DNA of 64,000 nucleotides from Streptomyces phaeoluteigriseus (GCF_001896135.2 NZ_MPOH02000015.1:1021391-1085390), one strand, 5' to 3'. Numbered from the stretch's first letter, positions 52,437 to 63,187 are shown. Notes: a model not told the origin generated them from the letters alone. A program made the numbers and translations.

Positions 52437-52610
52437 GAGCTGACATATCGCTGTCAGTTGTCCACAGGCGAGTGACACGAAACGGTAACGGCAGCAAGAA
52501 TGCGGGAGTGACGTCACGCTGAGCATTTCCCGCGTGGTGTCCGTGTTTCGGGGTGGGCCGGTCCGCATCGCAGAGCGTCGGCCCGGAACGTACGGGCCGA
52601 GGAGGGCCGG

Positions 52611-53647
<1,037 letters not shown>

Positions 53648-53651
<4 letters not shown>

Positions 53652-55021
53652 CCATCGGCCCGACCGGGCAGGCGGAGGCGGACCCCGGCGAGAAGGGCGG
53701 CGCGCGCACCGCCCTGGCCGGTCTCACCACCCGTGGCCGCTCCTTCCTGGCGGCCGGCGTCGCGGCCGCCATCTGCGCCTATGTCCTCGGCCAGCCCGAT
53801 CTGCTGCGGGTCGGACTGCTGCTGACCGTGCTGCCGCTGGTGTGCGCGGCCGTGGTCTACCGCACCCGCTACCGGGTCGCCGGCAGCCGCCGGCTCTCCC
53901 CCGCGCGGGTGCCGGCCGGCAGCGAGGCGCGCGTCCATCTGCGGATGGACAACGTCTCCCGGCTGCCCACGGGCCTGCTGATGCTCCAGGACCGGGTGCC
54001 CTACGTCCTCGGCCCGCGCCCCCGCTTCGTCCTGGACCGGGTCGAGGCGGGCGGTCGCCGCGAGGTGTCCTACCGGGTCCGTTCCGACCTGCGCGGCCGC
54101 TACCCGCTGGGCCCGCTCCAGCTGCGGCTGAACGACCCGTTCGGCATGTGCGAGCTGACCCGCTCCTTCTCGACGTACGACACCCTGACGGTCATCCCGC
54201 GGGTGGAGGCCCTGCCCTCGGTCCGGCTCGGCGGCGAGGCCAAGGGGTACGGCGACGGTCGGCAGCGCTCGCTGGCGCTGGCCGGCGAGGACGACGCGAT
54301 CCCGCGCGGCTACCGCTACGGCGACGACCTGCGCCGTGTGCACTGGCGTTCCACCGCCCGCTACGGCGAGCTGATGGTGCGCCGCGAGGAGCAGCCCCAG
54401 CGCTCCCGCTGCACGGTGCTGCTGGACACCCGTGGGCTCGCCTACCGGGGCGCGGGCCCCGACTCGGCCTTCGAATGGGCGGTCTCGGGCGCCGCGTCCG
54501 TCCTGGTCCACATGCTGGAGCGGGGTTTCTCCGTACGGCTGCTGACGGACACCGGCAGCTCGGTGCCCGGCGAGGGCGCCGACGGGTTCGCCGGCTCCGG
54601 ACAGGGATCGGCCGACGCGGCCGGGCTGATGATGGACACCCTCGCGGTGATCGACCACTCCGACGGCGCGGGACTGTCCCCGGCGTACGACGTGCTGCGC
54701 GGGGGCGACGAGGGGCTGCTGGTGGCCTTCCTCGGCGACCTCGACGAGGAGGAGGCCGCGGTGGCCGCCAGGATGCGCCAGCGCAGCGGGGGCGCCGTCG
54801 CCTTCCTCCTGGACGGCGACAGCTGGGTGCGTGAACCGAATGACGTGCCTCATCCGATGAACAGGCAGGAGGAGCGGCTGCGGATGCTGCGCGAGGCGGG
54901 TTGGACCGCCGTGAGCGTGCCGCGGGGCGCTCCGCTGGACGAGCTGTGGCGGCAGGCGGACCGGGAGCGTGCGGGTGTCGTGACGGCCGGGGGACCGAGC
55001 GGACGGGGAGCGGGATCATGA
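53648..55021 (+). CDS. DUF58 domain-containing membrane protein
   Basis: 457 residues from ATG 53648. Two N-terminal membrane helices (SFLAAGVAAAICAYVLG and LLRVGLLLTVLPLVCAAVVY) precede a beta-rich region (AGSRRLSPARVPAGSEARVH, VSYRVRSDLRGRYPLGPLQL). The DUF58 core follows, with YRYGDDLRRVHWRSTARYGE LMVRREE. The C-terminal part resembles a VWA-like fold (VLLDTRGLAYRG). It is encoded between moxR and the transglutaminase with ATGA overlaps on both sides. Confidence 0.92.
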
Positions 55022-57537
55022 GCGGGCGGGCCCGACTGACGCTGTGCTCCGTGGCGGCCACGCTGATGGCCGCCTCGGCCCTGCTGCCCCTGGTCCAGCA
55101 GACCTCGTGGATCCTCGTGGCGGCTTTCCTGCTGGCCGTCCAGTCCGCGGTGGGCGCGGTGACCCGGCGGGTGCCGCTGGCCCGGCCGCTGACCGTGCTG
55201 GCCCAGACCCTGGTGACGCTGGCGCTGCTCACCCTGGTCTTCGCCCGGGAGCAGGCCCTCGCCGGGCTGATCCCCGGCCCCCAGGCCCTGCAGCACTTCG
55301 CCGACCTGCTCCAGTCGGGCACCGACGACGTGGGGCGGTACGCGATACCGGCCCCGCTCTCCGACGGCATCCGGCTGATGATGATCGGCGGTGTGCTGGT
55401 GATCGGGCTGGCGGTGGACACCCTCGCGGTGACCTACCGCAACGCCGCACCGGCCGGCCTGCCCCTGCTCGCGCTGTACTCGGTCGCCGCGGGGCTGTCC
55501 GACGGCGGGACCGACTGGCTCTGGTTCCTGGTGGCCGGCGGCGGCTATCTGATGCTGCTGCTCGCCGAGGGCCGGGAGCGGCTCTCGCAGTGGGGCCGCG
55601 TCTTCGGCGGCGCCCCGCGCGACGCGGGCCGGCAGCCCGGCCCGGTCGCCCCGGTGCGCACCGGGCGGCGCATCGGCGCGGCAGCCCTGGGCGTGGCGCT
55701 GGCGGTGCCGTTGCTGCCGCTGCCCGCGATCGACGGCGGTCTGCTGGGCGGCACGGGCACCGGGGTCGGTTCGGGCACCGGCGGCGGGGGCACGATCTCC
55801 GCGGTCAACCCGCTGGTGTCGCTGCGCGACAGCCTGAACGTGGACGAGGACCGCACGGTCCTGACCCTGCGCACCAACACCGGCGACCTCTCCGACCTGT
55901 ATCTGCGGATCGTCTCCCTGGACGACTTCGACGGGACGACGTGGAAGCCGTCGCAGCGGGATGTCGTCGCCGTGCCCGACGATCTGCCCACGCCGCCCGG
56001 CCTGGGCGCGGACGTCCGGCGCGCGGAGATCACCACCCGGGTGGCCGCGGCCGACTGGTACGCCCAGGACTGGCTGCCGATGCCGTACCCGCCGAGCGGT
56101 GTGCAGGTCAGCGGCAGATGGCGGTACGAGCCGGTCGGCATGACGGTGGTCGGCGACCACCGCCAGACCACGCGCGGCAAGACGTACGAGGTGAAGAGCC
56201 TCCAGGTGCAGCCGACGGCGAAGCAGCTGGCGTCGGCTCCGGCGGCGCGCGGTTCGCTGCGCGGCGAGTACACGGAGGTGCCGGACACCCTGCCGGCGGT
56301 GGTGTCGCAGAGGGCCCGCGAGATCACGAAGGGCTCGTCGAACGACTACGAGCGGGCGGTGAAGCTCCAGGAGTGGTTCGCGGTGACGGGCGGCTTCGAG
56401 TACGACACCGAGGTCAAGGTCGGCACCGGCAGGGACGCGATCGCCCGCTTCCTGCGGGACAAGCAGGGCTTCTGCGTGCACTTCTCGTTCGCGATGGCGG
56501 CGATGGCCCGCACGCTGGGCATTCCGGCGCGGGTGGCGGTGGGCTTCGCGCCCGGCTCCCAGCAGTCGGACGGTTCGGTGGCGGTGAGCCTGAAGGATGC
56601 GCACGCGTGGCCGGAACTGTACTTCGAGGGCGTGGGCTGGACCCGTTTCGAGCCGACCCCGACCCGTGGGTCGACACCTGCGTACACGCTGCCGGACACC
56701 CCGGGCAGCACCGTGCCGGATCTGCCGCAGGCCTCGCGTTCGGCGGACGCGGCAGCGTCGGCGGAGCCGTCGGCGAGCACCAGCTGCACGTCGGACGACA
56801 AGCGGCTCCAGGGCTGCACCGACGCGCTGCCGCTGGACGAGGTGGATCGCAGCGGTGGCGGCCCGCCCTGGTACAAGATCGCCGGCTGGACGGTGCTGGG
56901 GCTCGCGTCGCTGGTGGTGCTGCTGTTGCCGATGCTGTGGCGGCTGAGACGGCGGTCGGTGCGGCTGGCCTCGGCTCAGCACACCGCTTCCGCGGCGGTC
57001 GTCGGGGCGGGCCCCGGCACGCGCGGTGAGGTCGGGCAGCCGACCGTCGACGGGGGTCCGGCGGTGCTGCTGGACGTGCCGTCGGAGGAGGTCGCCGAGG
57101 CGGCCGTCGCGCATGTCCTGGCGGTCTGGCGCGAGCTGACCGACACGGCCTGGGACTACGGCATCCCGCCCGACGACGCGCTGACGCCCCGGCGGGCGGC
57201 GGCACGGATCGTCCGCCTCGGTGAGCTGGACGAAGCGGTGGCCGGTGCGGTGCACCGGGTGGCGGGTGCCGTGGAGCAGGTGCTGTTCGCCCCGCAGCCG
57301 CGGGCCGGGGCCGGGCTGCCCGAGGAGGTGCGCAGGGTGCGGGTGGCCCTGCGGGCGGGGGTCGGCCGACGCGCCCGGCTGCGGGCGGTCGTGGCACCGC
57401 GTTCGGCCATCCGCGCGGTGTGGGACCTCAGCGACCGCTGGACGGCGGTCAAGGCGACCTGGTCGGCCCGGCTGGCGACCGTGGCGCGCCGGGTGCGCCC
57501 GGGCAGGCGGGCGGCCGACGCGGGGGCGGGCAGCTGA
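55018..57537 (+). CDS. Transglutaminase-like membrane protein (TgpA/DUF3488 type)
   Basis: 839 residues from ATG 55018. About six N-terminal helices (LTLCSVAATLMAASALLPLV through LALAVPLLPLPAI), then a large extracytoplasmic region with a transglutaminase core. The catalytic Cys is in DKQGFCVHFSFAMAAMARTL, the His in SLKDAHAWPELYFEGVGW, with Asp nearby. A further helix lies near residues 620-640 (WTVLGLASLVVLLLPMLW), followed by a cytoplasmic tail. With MoxR and DUF58 it forms a conserved three-gene operon. The substrate is unknown. Confidence 0.93.
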   Translation: MSGRARLTLCSVAATLMAASALLPLVQQTSWILVAAFLLAVQSAVGAVTRRVPLARPLTVLAQTLVTLALLTLVFAREQALAGLIPGPQALQHFADLLQSGTDDVGRYAIPAPLSDGIRLMMIGGVLVIGLAVDTLAVTYRNAAPAGLPLLALYSVAAGLSDGGTDWLWFLVAGGGYLMLLLAEGRERLSQWGRVFGGAPRDAGRQPGPVAPVRTGRRIGAAALGVALAVPLLPLPAIDGGLLGGTGTGVGSGTGGGGTISAVNPLVSLRDSLNVDEDRTVLTLRTNTGDLSDLYLRIVSLDDFDGTTWKPSQRDVVAVPDDLPTPPGLGADVRRAEITTRVAAADWYAQDWLPMPYPPSGVQVSGRWRYEPVGMTVVGDHRQTTRGKTYEVKSLQVQPTAKQLASAPAARGSLRGEYTEVPDTLPAVVSQRAREITKGSSNDYERAVKLQEWFAVTGGFEYDTEVKVGTGRDAIARFLRDKQGFCVHFSFAMAAMARTLGIPARVAVGFAPGSQQSDGSVAVSLKDAHAWPELYFEGVGWTRFEPTPTRGSTPAYTLPDTPGSTVPDLPQASRSADAAASAEPSASTSCTSDDKRLQGCTDALPLDEVDRSGGGPPWYKIAGWTVLGLASLVVLLLPMLWRLRRRSVRLASAQHTASAAVVGAGPGTRGEVGQPTVDGGPAVLLDVPSEEVAEAAVAHVLAVWRELTDTAWDYGIPPDDALTPRRAAARIVRLGELDEAVAGAVHRVAGAVEQVLFAPQPRAGAGLPEEVRRVRVALRAGVGRRARLRAVVAPRSAIRAVWDLSDRWTAVKATWSARLATVARRVRPGRRAADAGAGS

Positions 57538-57579
57538 CACCACGGCCGACCGAGGTGAAGCATTCGGCCCCCACTCCGG

Positions 57580-57790
57580 GAGTGTCTCGGGGTGGGGGCG
57601 ATTGCCGCTGCGAGACGGGGAGTGATTCCGGAGTACGGGCCGATCGCCGCTGCCAGACGCGCCAAGCCAGCGCCTCCGCACCCGCGCCCGGGCAGACGGG
57701 CGCCCGACGCAGGGGCGGGGAGTGATCTCGAGGTGCGGGCCGATTGCCATCGCCGCTGCCCGGAATGCCGAGGCAGTGCCTCCGCAGGCG
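57580..57790. repeat. Degenerate local repeats after the transglutaminase gene
   Basis: The gap 57538-57925 (388 bases, no supported gene) contains three related blocks beginning GGGAGTG and containing GCCGATTGCC or GCCGATCGCC (about 57584, 57619 and 57718). CGGGCAGACGGGC...GGGGCGGGG at 57687-57720 also resembles the 3' end of the transglutaminase gene at 57505-57535. Confidence 0.55.
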
Positions 57791-57800
57791 TCGACGCATG

Positions 57801-57845
57801 TGTGAGGGGGGTGACCACCCGGTCCGGGTGGTCACCCCCCTCACA
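57801..57845. terminator. Perfect 22-bp bidirectional terminator hairpin
   Basis: The 22 bases 57801-57822 (starting TGTGAGGGGG) and 57824-57845 (ending CCCCTCACA) are exact reverse complements with a single T between them. It sits between the convergent transglutaminase and DUF3040 genes. Confidence 0.85.
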
Positions 57846-57925
57846 ACGGCTCTTTCACCACGCCTGCGCGCCGCTCCGGCGTGTCACTCACCGGCTCGGC
57901 ACCGGCCGAGGGCGCGGCTCAGGAC

Positions 57926-58330
57926 TCAGTGGCCTTGCTGGCCGCCGCCCTGCTCGTCACGACGGCGCTGCCAGCGCTCCTCGATCCGGTTCATCACCGA
58001 GCGCTTCGGCCGTCCCTGATCGCGCGCCTGCGGGGTGCCGGCCGGCTGTTCACCCGGCTTGGGCGCCTTGCGCCAGCCGGTGACCGCGAGGACCGCACAC
58101 CCCAGCATGACGAGGAAGCCCACCACGCTGAGCCACACCTGCTGGGCGACCATACCGGCCATGAGGAGCGCGATACCCACGAGGAAGCCCGCGACTGCCT
58201 GGTAGACCCGGCGCCGGGTGTACGTACGCAGCCCGCTTCCCTCAAGCGCCGACGCGAATTTGGGATCTTCGGCGTACAGCGCTCGCTCCATCTGCTCGAG
58301 CATGCGCTGCTCGTGCTCCGAGAGCGGCAC
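57926..58330 (-). CDS. DUF3040 family membrane protein
   Basis: 134 residues. The N-terminus MPLSEHEQRMLEQMERALYA, followed by EDPKFASALEG and a basic YTRRRVYQAV border, is the DUF3040 signature. Two helices follow: AGFLVGIALLMAGMVAQQVW and LSVVGFLVMLGCAVLAVTGW. The Arg/Lys/Gln-rich C-terminus is cytoplasmic. Common in actinobacteria; function unknown. The gap 58331-58595 to the next gene shows nothing recognisable. Confidence 0.9.
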   Translation of the reverse strand: MPLSEHEQRMLEQMERALYAEDPKFASALEGSGLRTYTRRRVYQAVAGFLVGIALLMAGMVAQQVWLSVVGFLVMLGCAVLAVTGWRKAPKPGEQPAGTPQARDQGRPKRSVMNRIEERWQRRRDEQGGGQQGH

Positions 58331-58595
58331 GGAGTCCTCCTCATCGTGCAGTCGCCGGGGCGACCCGGGGGGTCCCTTCAGGATAGGCAGGGAATCGCCC
58401 CCGTGAAACCCGCCCCTCTACGCCAATTGGCCAACCGGAGCCCGTCATGACGTCTCGGCCCGCTGGGGATTCCATTCCCCGGAGGCCGACCCGTCATGCC
58501 GGGCGGTCTCCCTCGATCATACGGCGCAGTTCGGCCGAACGGGGGGCCTGTGGCGTACTCCATGTACAGCCGCGTACCTGATCAGCGGGGGCGTC

Positions 58596-59378
58596 TCAGG
58601 AGTGGGCCTGGGCCTCTTCCGTCCCGCGAGTCTCACCGAGCACGTGGAGCTGTGTCGCCACGGAGTGGAAGGCGGGCAGTTCGGCCGCCGCCTCCTCCAG
58701 CCGCAGCAGTGCCTCCATGGCTCCGGGCTCGGTGTCCACGAGCACGCCGGGCACGAGGTCGGCGAAGACCCGCACGCCGTGCACGGCACCCACCCGGAGG
58801 CCGGCGCCCTCGACCAGTTCGGTGAGCTGACCGGCGGTGAAGCGGTGCGGCACGGGGTCACCCTGGCCCCAGCGGCCGTCCGGGTCGGTCAGGGCCTGCC
58901 GGGCCTCCGTGAAGTGTCCGGCGAGGGCGCGGGCGAGCACGGCTCCGCCGAGGCCGGCGGCGAGCAGGCTGAGGACGCCCTCGGAGCGCAGCGCGGCCAC
59001 CACGTTGCGGACGCCTTCGGCGGGGTCGTCGACGTACTCCAGGACGCCGTGGCACAGGACGGCGTCGTAGCCACCGCGCCGGACCACGTCGAAGAGGCCG
59101 TGGGCGTCGCCCTGGACGCCCTGCACGCGGTCGGCGACACCGGCCTCGGCGGCGCGGCGCTCCAGCGCGAAGAGCGCGTTGGGGCTGGGGTCGACGACGG
59201 TGACCCGGTGCCCGAGGCGGGCGACGGGCACCGCGAAGTTGCCGCTGCCGCCCCCGGTGTCGAGGACGTCCAGCGACTCACGACCCGTGGCCTTGACCCG
59301 GCGGTCGAGGGCGTCCTGGAGGACGTCCCAGACCACGGCGGTACGGAGAGAGGCGCGGGGGCGCGTCGGGTCCGGCAC
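58596..59378 (-). CDS. Class I SAM-dependent methyltransferase
   Basis: 260 residues from GTG 59378. AdoMet-binding Rossmann motifs: LDVLDTGGGSGNFAVPVARL (motif I), VTVVDPSPNALFALERRAAE (motif II acidic residue) and YDAVLCHGVLEYVDDPAEGV (motif III/post-I). The C-terminal part (LTELVEGAGLRVGAVHGVRV, DLVPGVLVDTEPGAMEALL) resembles the CmoA/UbiE-like group. The substrate is unknown. Confidence 0.9.
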   Translation of the reverse strand: MPDPTRPRASLRTAVVWDVLQDALDRRVKATGRESLDVLDTGGGSGNFAVPVARLGHRVTVVDPSPNALFALERRAAEAGVADRVQGVQGDAHGLFDVVRRGGYDAVLCHGVLEYVDDPAEGVRNVVAALRSEGVLSLLAAGLGGAVLARALAGHFTEARQALTDPDGRWGQGDPVPHRFTAGQLTELVEGAGLRVGAVHGVRVFADLVPGVLVDTEPGAMEALLRLEEAAAELPAFHSVATQLHVLGETRGTEEAQAHS

Positions 59379-59432
59379 GGCAGTTGACTCCTTGGCGCGG
59401 CACCGCCTCTTGCGCGGCGGAGCGAAGGGGGC

Positions 59433-59466
59433 GCCCTCCCGGCCCGGACGGCGCCGAAGGGAGGGC
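59433..59466. terminator. Hairpin between HEPN-like and methyltransferase genes
   Basis: GCCCTCCC (59433-59440) and GGGAGGGC (59459-59466), 8-bp perfect stem, 18-base loop, in the 255-base gap. It is terminator-like for the HEPN-type gene on the minus strand. Nothing else was seen in the gap. Confidence 0.4.
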
Positions 59467-59633
59467 TTCAGGCGCTGTCCACCTTATTGCCTCCGCCACC
59501 GCGCCCGGCCACCGCGTAGGCACGGGTCGCAGGGCTCATGGGGGCCGCCCGCCGTCCCCGCGCCCGGCCCCGCATCCGCGCGTCCCGGCCGGACAGCGCC
59601 CGCCCGTCCGGCCGCTCCCGCCGTCGGCCGCGC

Positions 59634-60197
59634 TCAGCCCGCGTCCGGCATGTCCTCCCCCGCGCTCGGGCGGTCCGGCTCGTCGCCCTCCTGGCGGGGC
59701 TGGGGCAGGACCGGCTGGAGGACCAGCATGCGCTCGACGAGCCGGAGGAACATCGCCACGTCGCGTATCAGGTCGTCGGCGTCGCGGCGGCTGGCCGCGC
59801 CCTGGATGCCCGCCTCGGCGCGGGCCCGGCGCCGGGCGCCGGAGGCGAACAGCGCGCACCACTCGGTCAGTTCGGGCGTGATCTCGGGGAGCACCTCCCA
59901 CGCGCTTCTGATCCGGGCCCGGCGGCGGGGTGAGGTCTCCGGGCGCCCCCGCGCGGCGAGCACGGCGGCGGCGGTGCGCAGGGCGGCGAGGTGGGCCGTG
60001 GCGTACCGCTCGTTGGGGGTGTCGAGGACGGTTGCCTCGTCCAGTCCGGCGCGGGCCTGGGCGAGCAGGTCGAGGGCGGCGGGTGGGGCCGTGGCCCGGC
60101 GCAGCACGGGGTGCACGTCGCTCGCCGGGCCGGTCAGTGAGGGGGCAGGGCCGGTGGCGCGTCGCCGACGTGCGGCACCCGCGTGGGAGTTGGCCAT
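59634..60197 (-). CDS. HEPN-like (SAV_6107 type) helical protein
   Basis: 187 residues, all-helical after a basic N-terminus. ALDLLAQARAGLDEATVLDT, PNERYATAHLAALRTAAAVL and ELTEWCALFASGARRRARAE match my memory of the SAV_6107 family HEPN domain common in Streptomyces. The classical R-x4-6-H RNase motif is not evident: only an Arg-rich stretch after residue 115. An RNase function is therefore not supported by the sequence. It is divergent from the ABC/YhgE unit, with 198 bases between starts. Confidence 0.68.
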   Translation of the reverse strand: MANSHAGAARRRRATGPAPSLTGPASDVHPVLRRATAPPAALDLLAQARAGLDEATVLDTPNERYATAHLAALRTAAAVLAARGRPETSPRRRARIRSAWEVLPEITPELTEWCALFASGARRRARAEAGIQGAASRRDADDLIRDVAMFLRLVERMLVLQPVLPQPRQEGDEPDRPSAGEDMPDAG

Positions 60198-60299
60198 GAC
60201 GAACCTCCTGTCGTCTGTGTGACGGCACTCTCCTGTCCGGTGGTGCCGTATGTGCCCATCGTGAGCTATGGCACTGACAATCCGTTCTGAGCTGGGCCT

Positions 60300-60328
60300 T
60301 TGCTTCGATCGAAGGTTCGGGCTAGTTT
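60300..60328 (+). promoter_or_regulatory. Candidate promoter of the ABC-YhgE-TetR unit
   Basis: TTGCTT (60300-60305), 17-base spacer, TAGTTT (60323-60328), about 70 bases upstream of GTG 60396. The operator palindrome begins 5 bases after the -10 box, so it would overlap the transcription start. Confidence 0.55.
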
Positions 60329-60332
60329 TTGC

Positions 60333-60346
60333 ACTGACCAGTCAGT
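60333..60346. promoter_or_regulatory. TetR-type operator palindrome
   Basis: ACTGAC-CA-GTCAGT, a perfect 6-2-6 inverted repeat just downstream of the -10 box. A second half-site-like copy of its left arm (GCACTGAC) lies exactly 60 bases upstream at 60271, followed by a degenerate right arm (GTTC). It is probably bound by the TetR protein encoded at 63238. Confidence 0.75.
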
Positions 60347-60395
60347 TCAAATTGCCGCGAGGTCGTTGCCGCATCTCGCCATAACAGGGGGAACC

Positions 60396-61131
60396 GTGGA
60401 CGGAGTCGCCGTCACCGCCGAGGAGTTCGGGCTCCGCGGCCCGCGCGGCTGGGCCTTCCGGGGCGTCGGTCTCGACGCGAAGCCCGGCTCGCTGATCGCG
60501 GTCGAGGGACCCTCCGGTTCCGGCCGGACCAGCCTCCTGCTCGCGCTCACCGGCCGGATGAAGGCCACCGAGGGGACGGCGGCCGTCGGCCCGGCGCGGC
60601 TGCCGAAACAGCTGTCCGCGGTGCGCCGCGTCAGCGCGCCGGCCAACGTCACCGGCCTCACCGACCTCGACCCGGCGCTGACCGTCGGTGAGCACCTGCA
60701 CGAGCGGGCGCTGCTGCAGCGCCGGTTCGGCGGCTCCCTGCGCGGGCTGCTGCGGCCGCGCTCCGCGCGCGTGACCGAGGAGAGGCTGCGCGTCGACACC
60801 GCGCTGGCCGCCGCCGGGCTCGACCGGGAGGCGCTGCCCAAGGGCTCCGCGGACCGCCGTACGCGATCTGGAGCGGATGGAGGCGCTGCGGCTGTCGATC
60901 GCGCTGGCCCTTCTCGGGCGGCCGCTGCTGCTCGGGGTCGACGACGCGGACCTGAAGCTGTCCGACGCCGAACGCGCCGAGGCCTGGGCGCTGCTGGCCT
61001 CGATCGCCGAGGCCGGAACCACCGTCCTCGCGGTGTGCGCCGAGGCGCCCGAAGGCGCCCTCACGGTGTCCACCCGGCCCGCACGCGGAGAGGAGACGGC
61101 CGATGCGCTCGCCGAGACTCGCCGCGCTTGA
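60396..61131 (+). CDS. Atypical ABC transporter ATP-binding protein, frameshifted as written
   Basis: Starts at GTG 60396 (AGGGGGA upstream). Walker A is LIAVEGPSGSGRTSLLLALT. After LDREALPKGS the frame breaks at about 60846. The rest (MEALRLSIALALLGRPLLLG, VDDADLKLSDAERAEAWALL, ending at 61131) is in another frame. A net loss of two bases in the CC run at 60846-60847 (or a one-base gain) would explain it. The canonical LSGGQ signature is replaced by an RMEALRLS-like stretch, and Walker B is LLLGVDDADLK, so it is a degenerate ABC ATPase. It probably partners the YhgE protein, whose ATG lies inside its 3' end. Confidence 0.8.
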
Positions 61132-63187
61132 GCTGCGCCGCTTCGGCCGGGGCAGGCTCCCCCGCGCCGCCCTGGTCGCGCTCCTGCTGCTGCCCCTGCT
61201 CTACGGCGCCCTGTACCTGTGGTCCTTCTGGGACCCGTACGGGCGTCTCGACCGCATCCCCGTGGCCCTGGTGAACGACGACAAGGGGGCGACCGCCGAC
61301 GGCAGGCGGATCGCCGCCGGGGACGAGATCACCGAGGGGCTGCGCGACAGCGAGGTCTTCGACTGGCAGGAGGTCGATGCCGCGCAGGCGCGCGCGGGCC
61401 TGGAGGACGGCACCTACTACCTGTCGCTGACCATGCCCGCCGACTTCAGCCGGCGCATCGCCTCCAGCTCGGGCGACTCCCCCGCGACGAGCGCCCTCCA
61501 GGTGCGCACCAACGACGCCAACAACTACATCGTGGGCCAGATCTCACGGACGGTCTTCAGCGAGGTCCGCACGGCCGCGTCCACGAAGACCTCGCGCTCC
61601 TTCCTGGACAGGATCTTCATCTCCTTCTCCGACATCCACGGCAGTACCGTGAAGGCCGCCGACGGGGCCGACAAGCTCAAGGGCGGCATCGGGAAGGCCG
61701 AGCGGGGCTCCAAGGACCTCGCGGACGGCCTCAAGGACGCCAAGTCGGGCAGCGGCAAGCTGACCAAGGGGCTGACGAAGCTCGACAAGGGCGCCGGTGA
61801 CCTGGAGGACGGCTCGAAGAAGGTCGCCGACGGCACGCAGACCCTTGCGGACAAGGTCAACGGGGTCTCCGGCAAGGTCGCGCCCTACCTGGAGGACAAC
61901 GAGAAGACCATCGGGGACACCGCCCAGCTGGTCGCCGACTCCGCCAAGGTGGTCCGCGGTCATCTGTCCACCCTGGTGAAGACGGCACCGGTCGCCGCCG
62001 AGGGCGCGCGGGCCGCGTCCGAGACGCTGGACGAGGTGTACCGGACACGGTGCGAGACGCCCGCACTGCCCGACCCGGCCTGCGCCGACCTGAAGAAGGC
62101 CAAGGACGCGGCCGCGGACGTGGTGCTGATCGCCGATGACGTCGACACGCTCGTCGCCGACCAGGACGGCGACCTGAAGACGATGCGCGCGAACCTCGCC
62201 GCGCTCCAGAAGCAGGCCCAGGCGCTCGCCGACCGCGCCCCGCACCTCTCCGAGGACGTCGCCGACGCCGTCTCCCGGATCAACGAGCTGAACAAGGGCG
62301 CCACGAAGGTCGCCGCGGGCGCGAAGAAGCTGAACACCGGGATCGGCACCGCGAAGACCGGCGCGACCGACCTGGACAAGGGCATCGGCAAGCTCAGAAC
62401 GGGCGCCGAGGACCTCAACGGCGGCATCTTCAAACTGGTCGACGGCTCCGGGAAGCTCGCCGGCGGACTGCACGACGGCGCCGAGCGGATCCCCGACTAC
62501 GACAAGCAGGACCGGGACGCGCGCACCGCCGTCATGGCCGACCCCGTCCGGCTCGCCTCGCACGACCTGCACAAGGCGCCCAACTACGGCACCGGCTTCG
62601 CCCCGTACTTCATCCCTCTGTCGCTGTGGGTCGGCGCGATGGTGGCGTACATGCTGATCGCGCCGATGAACCGGCGCGCGCTCGCCGCGGGCGCCTCGGC
62701 CTGGCGGATCGCGCTGGCGGGCTGGCTGCCGGTGGCCGCGATCGGGGTGCTCCAGACGTCGGCGCTGATGGCGGTGCTGCACTGGGCGGTCGGCCTGGAG
62801 ATGGTCCGGGCGGCCGGCACGGTGGGCTTCCTGTTCCTGGTGGCGGCCTGTTTCGCGGCCATCGTCCAGTGGCTCAACGCCCGTTTCGGCCCGGCGGGCC
62901 GGATCCTCGTCCTGGCCCTGCTGATGCTCCAGCTGACGTCGGCGGGCGGCACCTACCCGGTGCAGACGAGTCCGGACTTCTTCAACGCCCTGCACCCCTA
63001 CCTGCCGATGAGTTACGTCGTCGAGGCGCTGCGCCGACTCATCACGGGCGGCGGTCTGTCACCGGTGTGGCACGCGTGCGTGGTGCTGATCGCCTTCACC
63101 GCGGGCGCCCTGGCGCTGACCGCCCTGTCCGCCCGCCGCCGCCAGGTGTGGACGCTGGACCGGCTGCACCCGGAGCTGACCCTGTGA
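61103..63187 (+). CDS. YhgE/Pip family membrane protein (ABC-2-like)
   Basis: 694 residues from ATG 61103, overlapping the ATPase gene by 29 bases. An N-terminal helix (AALVALLLLPLLYGALYLWS) is followed by the YhgE/Pip external domain with YGRLDRIPVALVNDDKGA. A long tract of coiled-coil/heptad-like Gly-Lys-Asp repeats (KLKGGIGKAERGSKDLADGL, KLTKGLTKLDKGAGDLEDG, KLNTGIGTAKTGATDLDKGI) follows. Five C-terminal helices close it, of the ABC-2 permease type (YFIPLSLWVGAMVAYMLI to WHACVVLIAFTAGALALTAL). Exporter or phage-receptor-like surface roles are described for the family; the substrate is unknown. Confidence 0.9.
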   Translation: MRSPRLAALELRRFGRGRLPRAALVALLLLPLLYGALYLWSFWDPYGRLDRIPVALVNDDKGATADGRRIAAGDEITEGLRDSEVFDWQEVDAAQARAGLEDGTYYLSLTMPADFSRRIASSSGDSPATSALQVRTNDANNYIVGQISRTVFSEVRTAASTKTSRSFLDRIFISFSDIHGSTVKAADGADKLKGGIGKAERGSKDLADGLKDAKSGSGKLTKGLTKLDKGAGDLEDGSKKVADGTQTLADKVNGVSGKVAPYLEDNEKTIGDTAQLVADSAKVVRGHLSTLVKTAPVAAEGARAASETLDEVYRTRCETPALPDPACADLKKAKDAAADVVLIADDVDTLVADQDGDLKTMRANLAALQKQAQALADRAPHLSEDVADAVSRINELNKGATKVAAGAKKLNTGIGTAKTGATDLDKGIGKLRTGAEDLNGGIFKLVDGSGKLAGGLHDGAERIPDYDKQDRDARTAVMADPVRLASHDLHKAPNYGTGFAPYFIPLSLWVGAMVAYMLIAPMNRRALAAGASAWRIALAGWLPVAAIGVLQTSALMAVLHWAVGLEMVRAAGTVGFLFLVAACFAAIVQWLNARFGPAGRILVLALLMLQLTSAGGTYPVQTSPDFFNALHPYLPMSYVVEALRRLITGGGLSPVWHACVVLIAFTAGALALTALSARRRQVWTLDRLHPELTL

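Noticed and set aside
59634..60197. HEPN-type toxin of a toxin-antitoxin pair
   Set aside because: No R-x4-6-H catalytic motif seen and no small antitoxin gene next to it.
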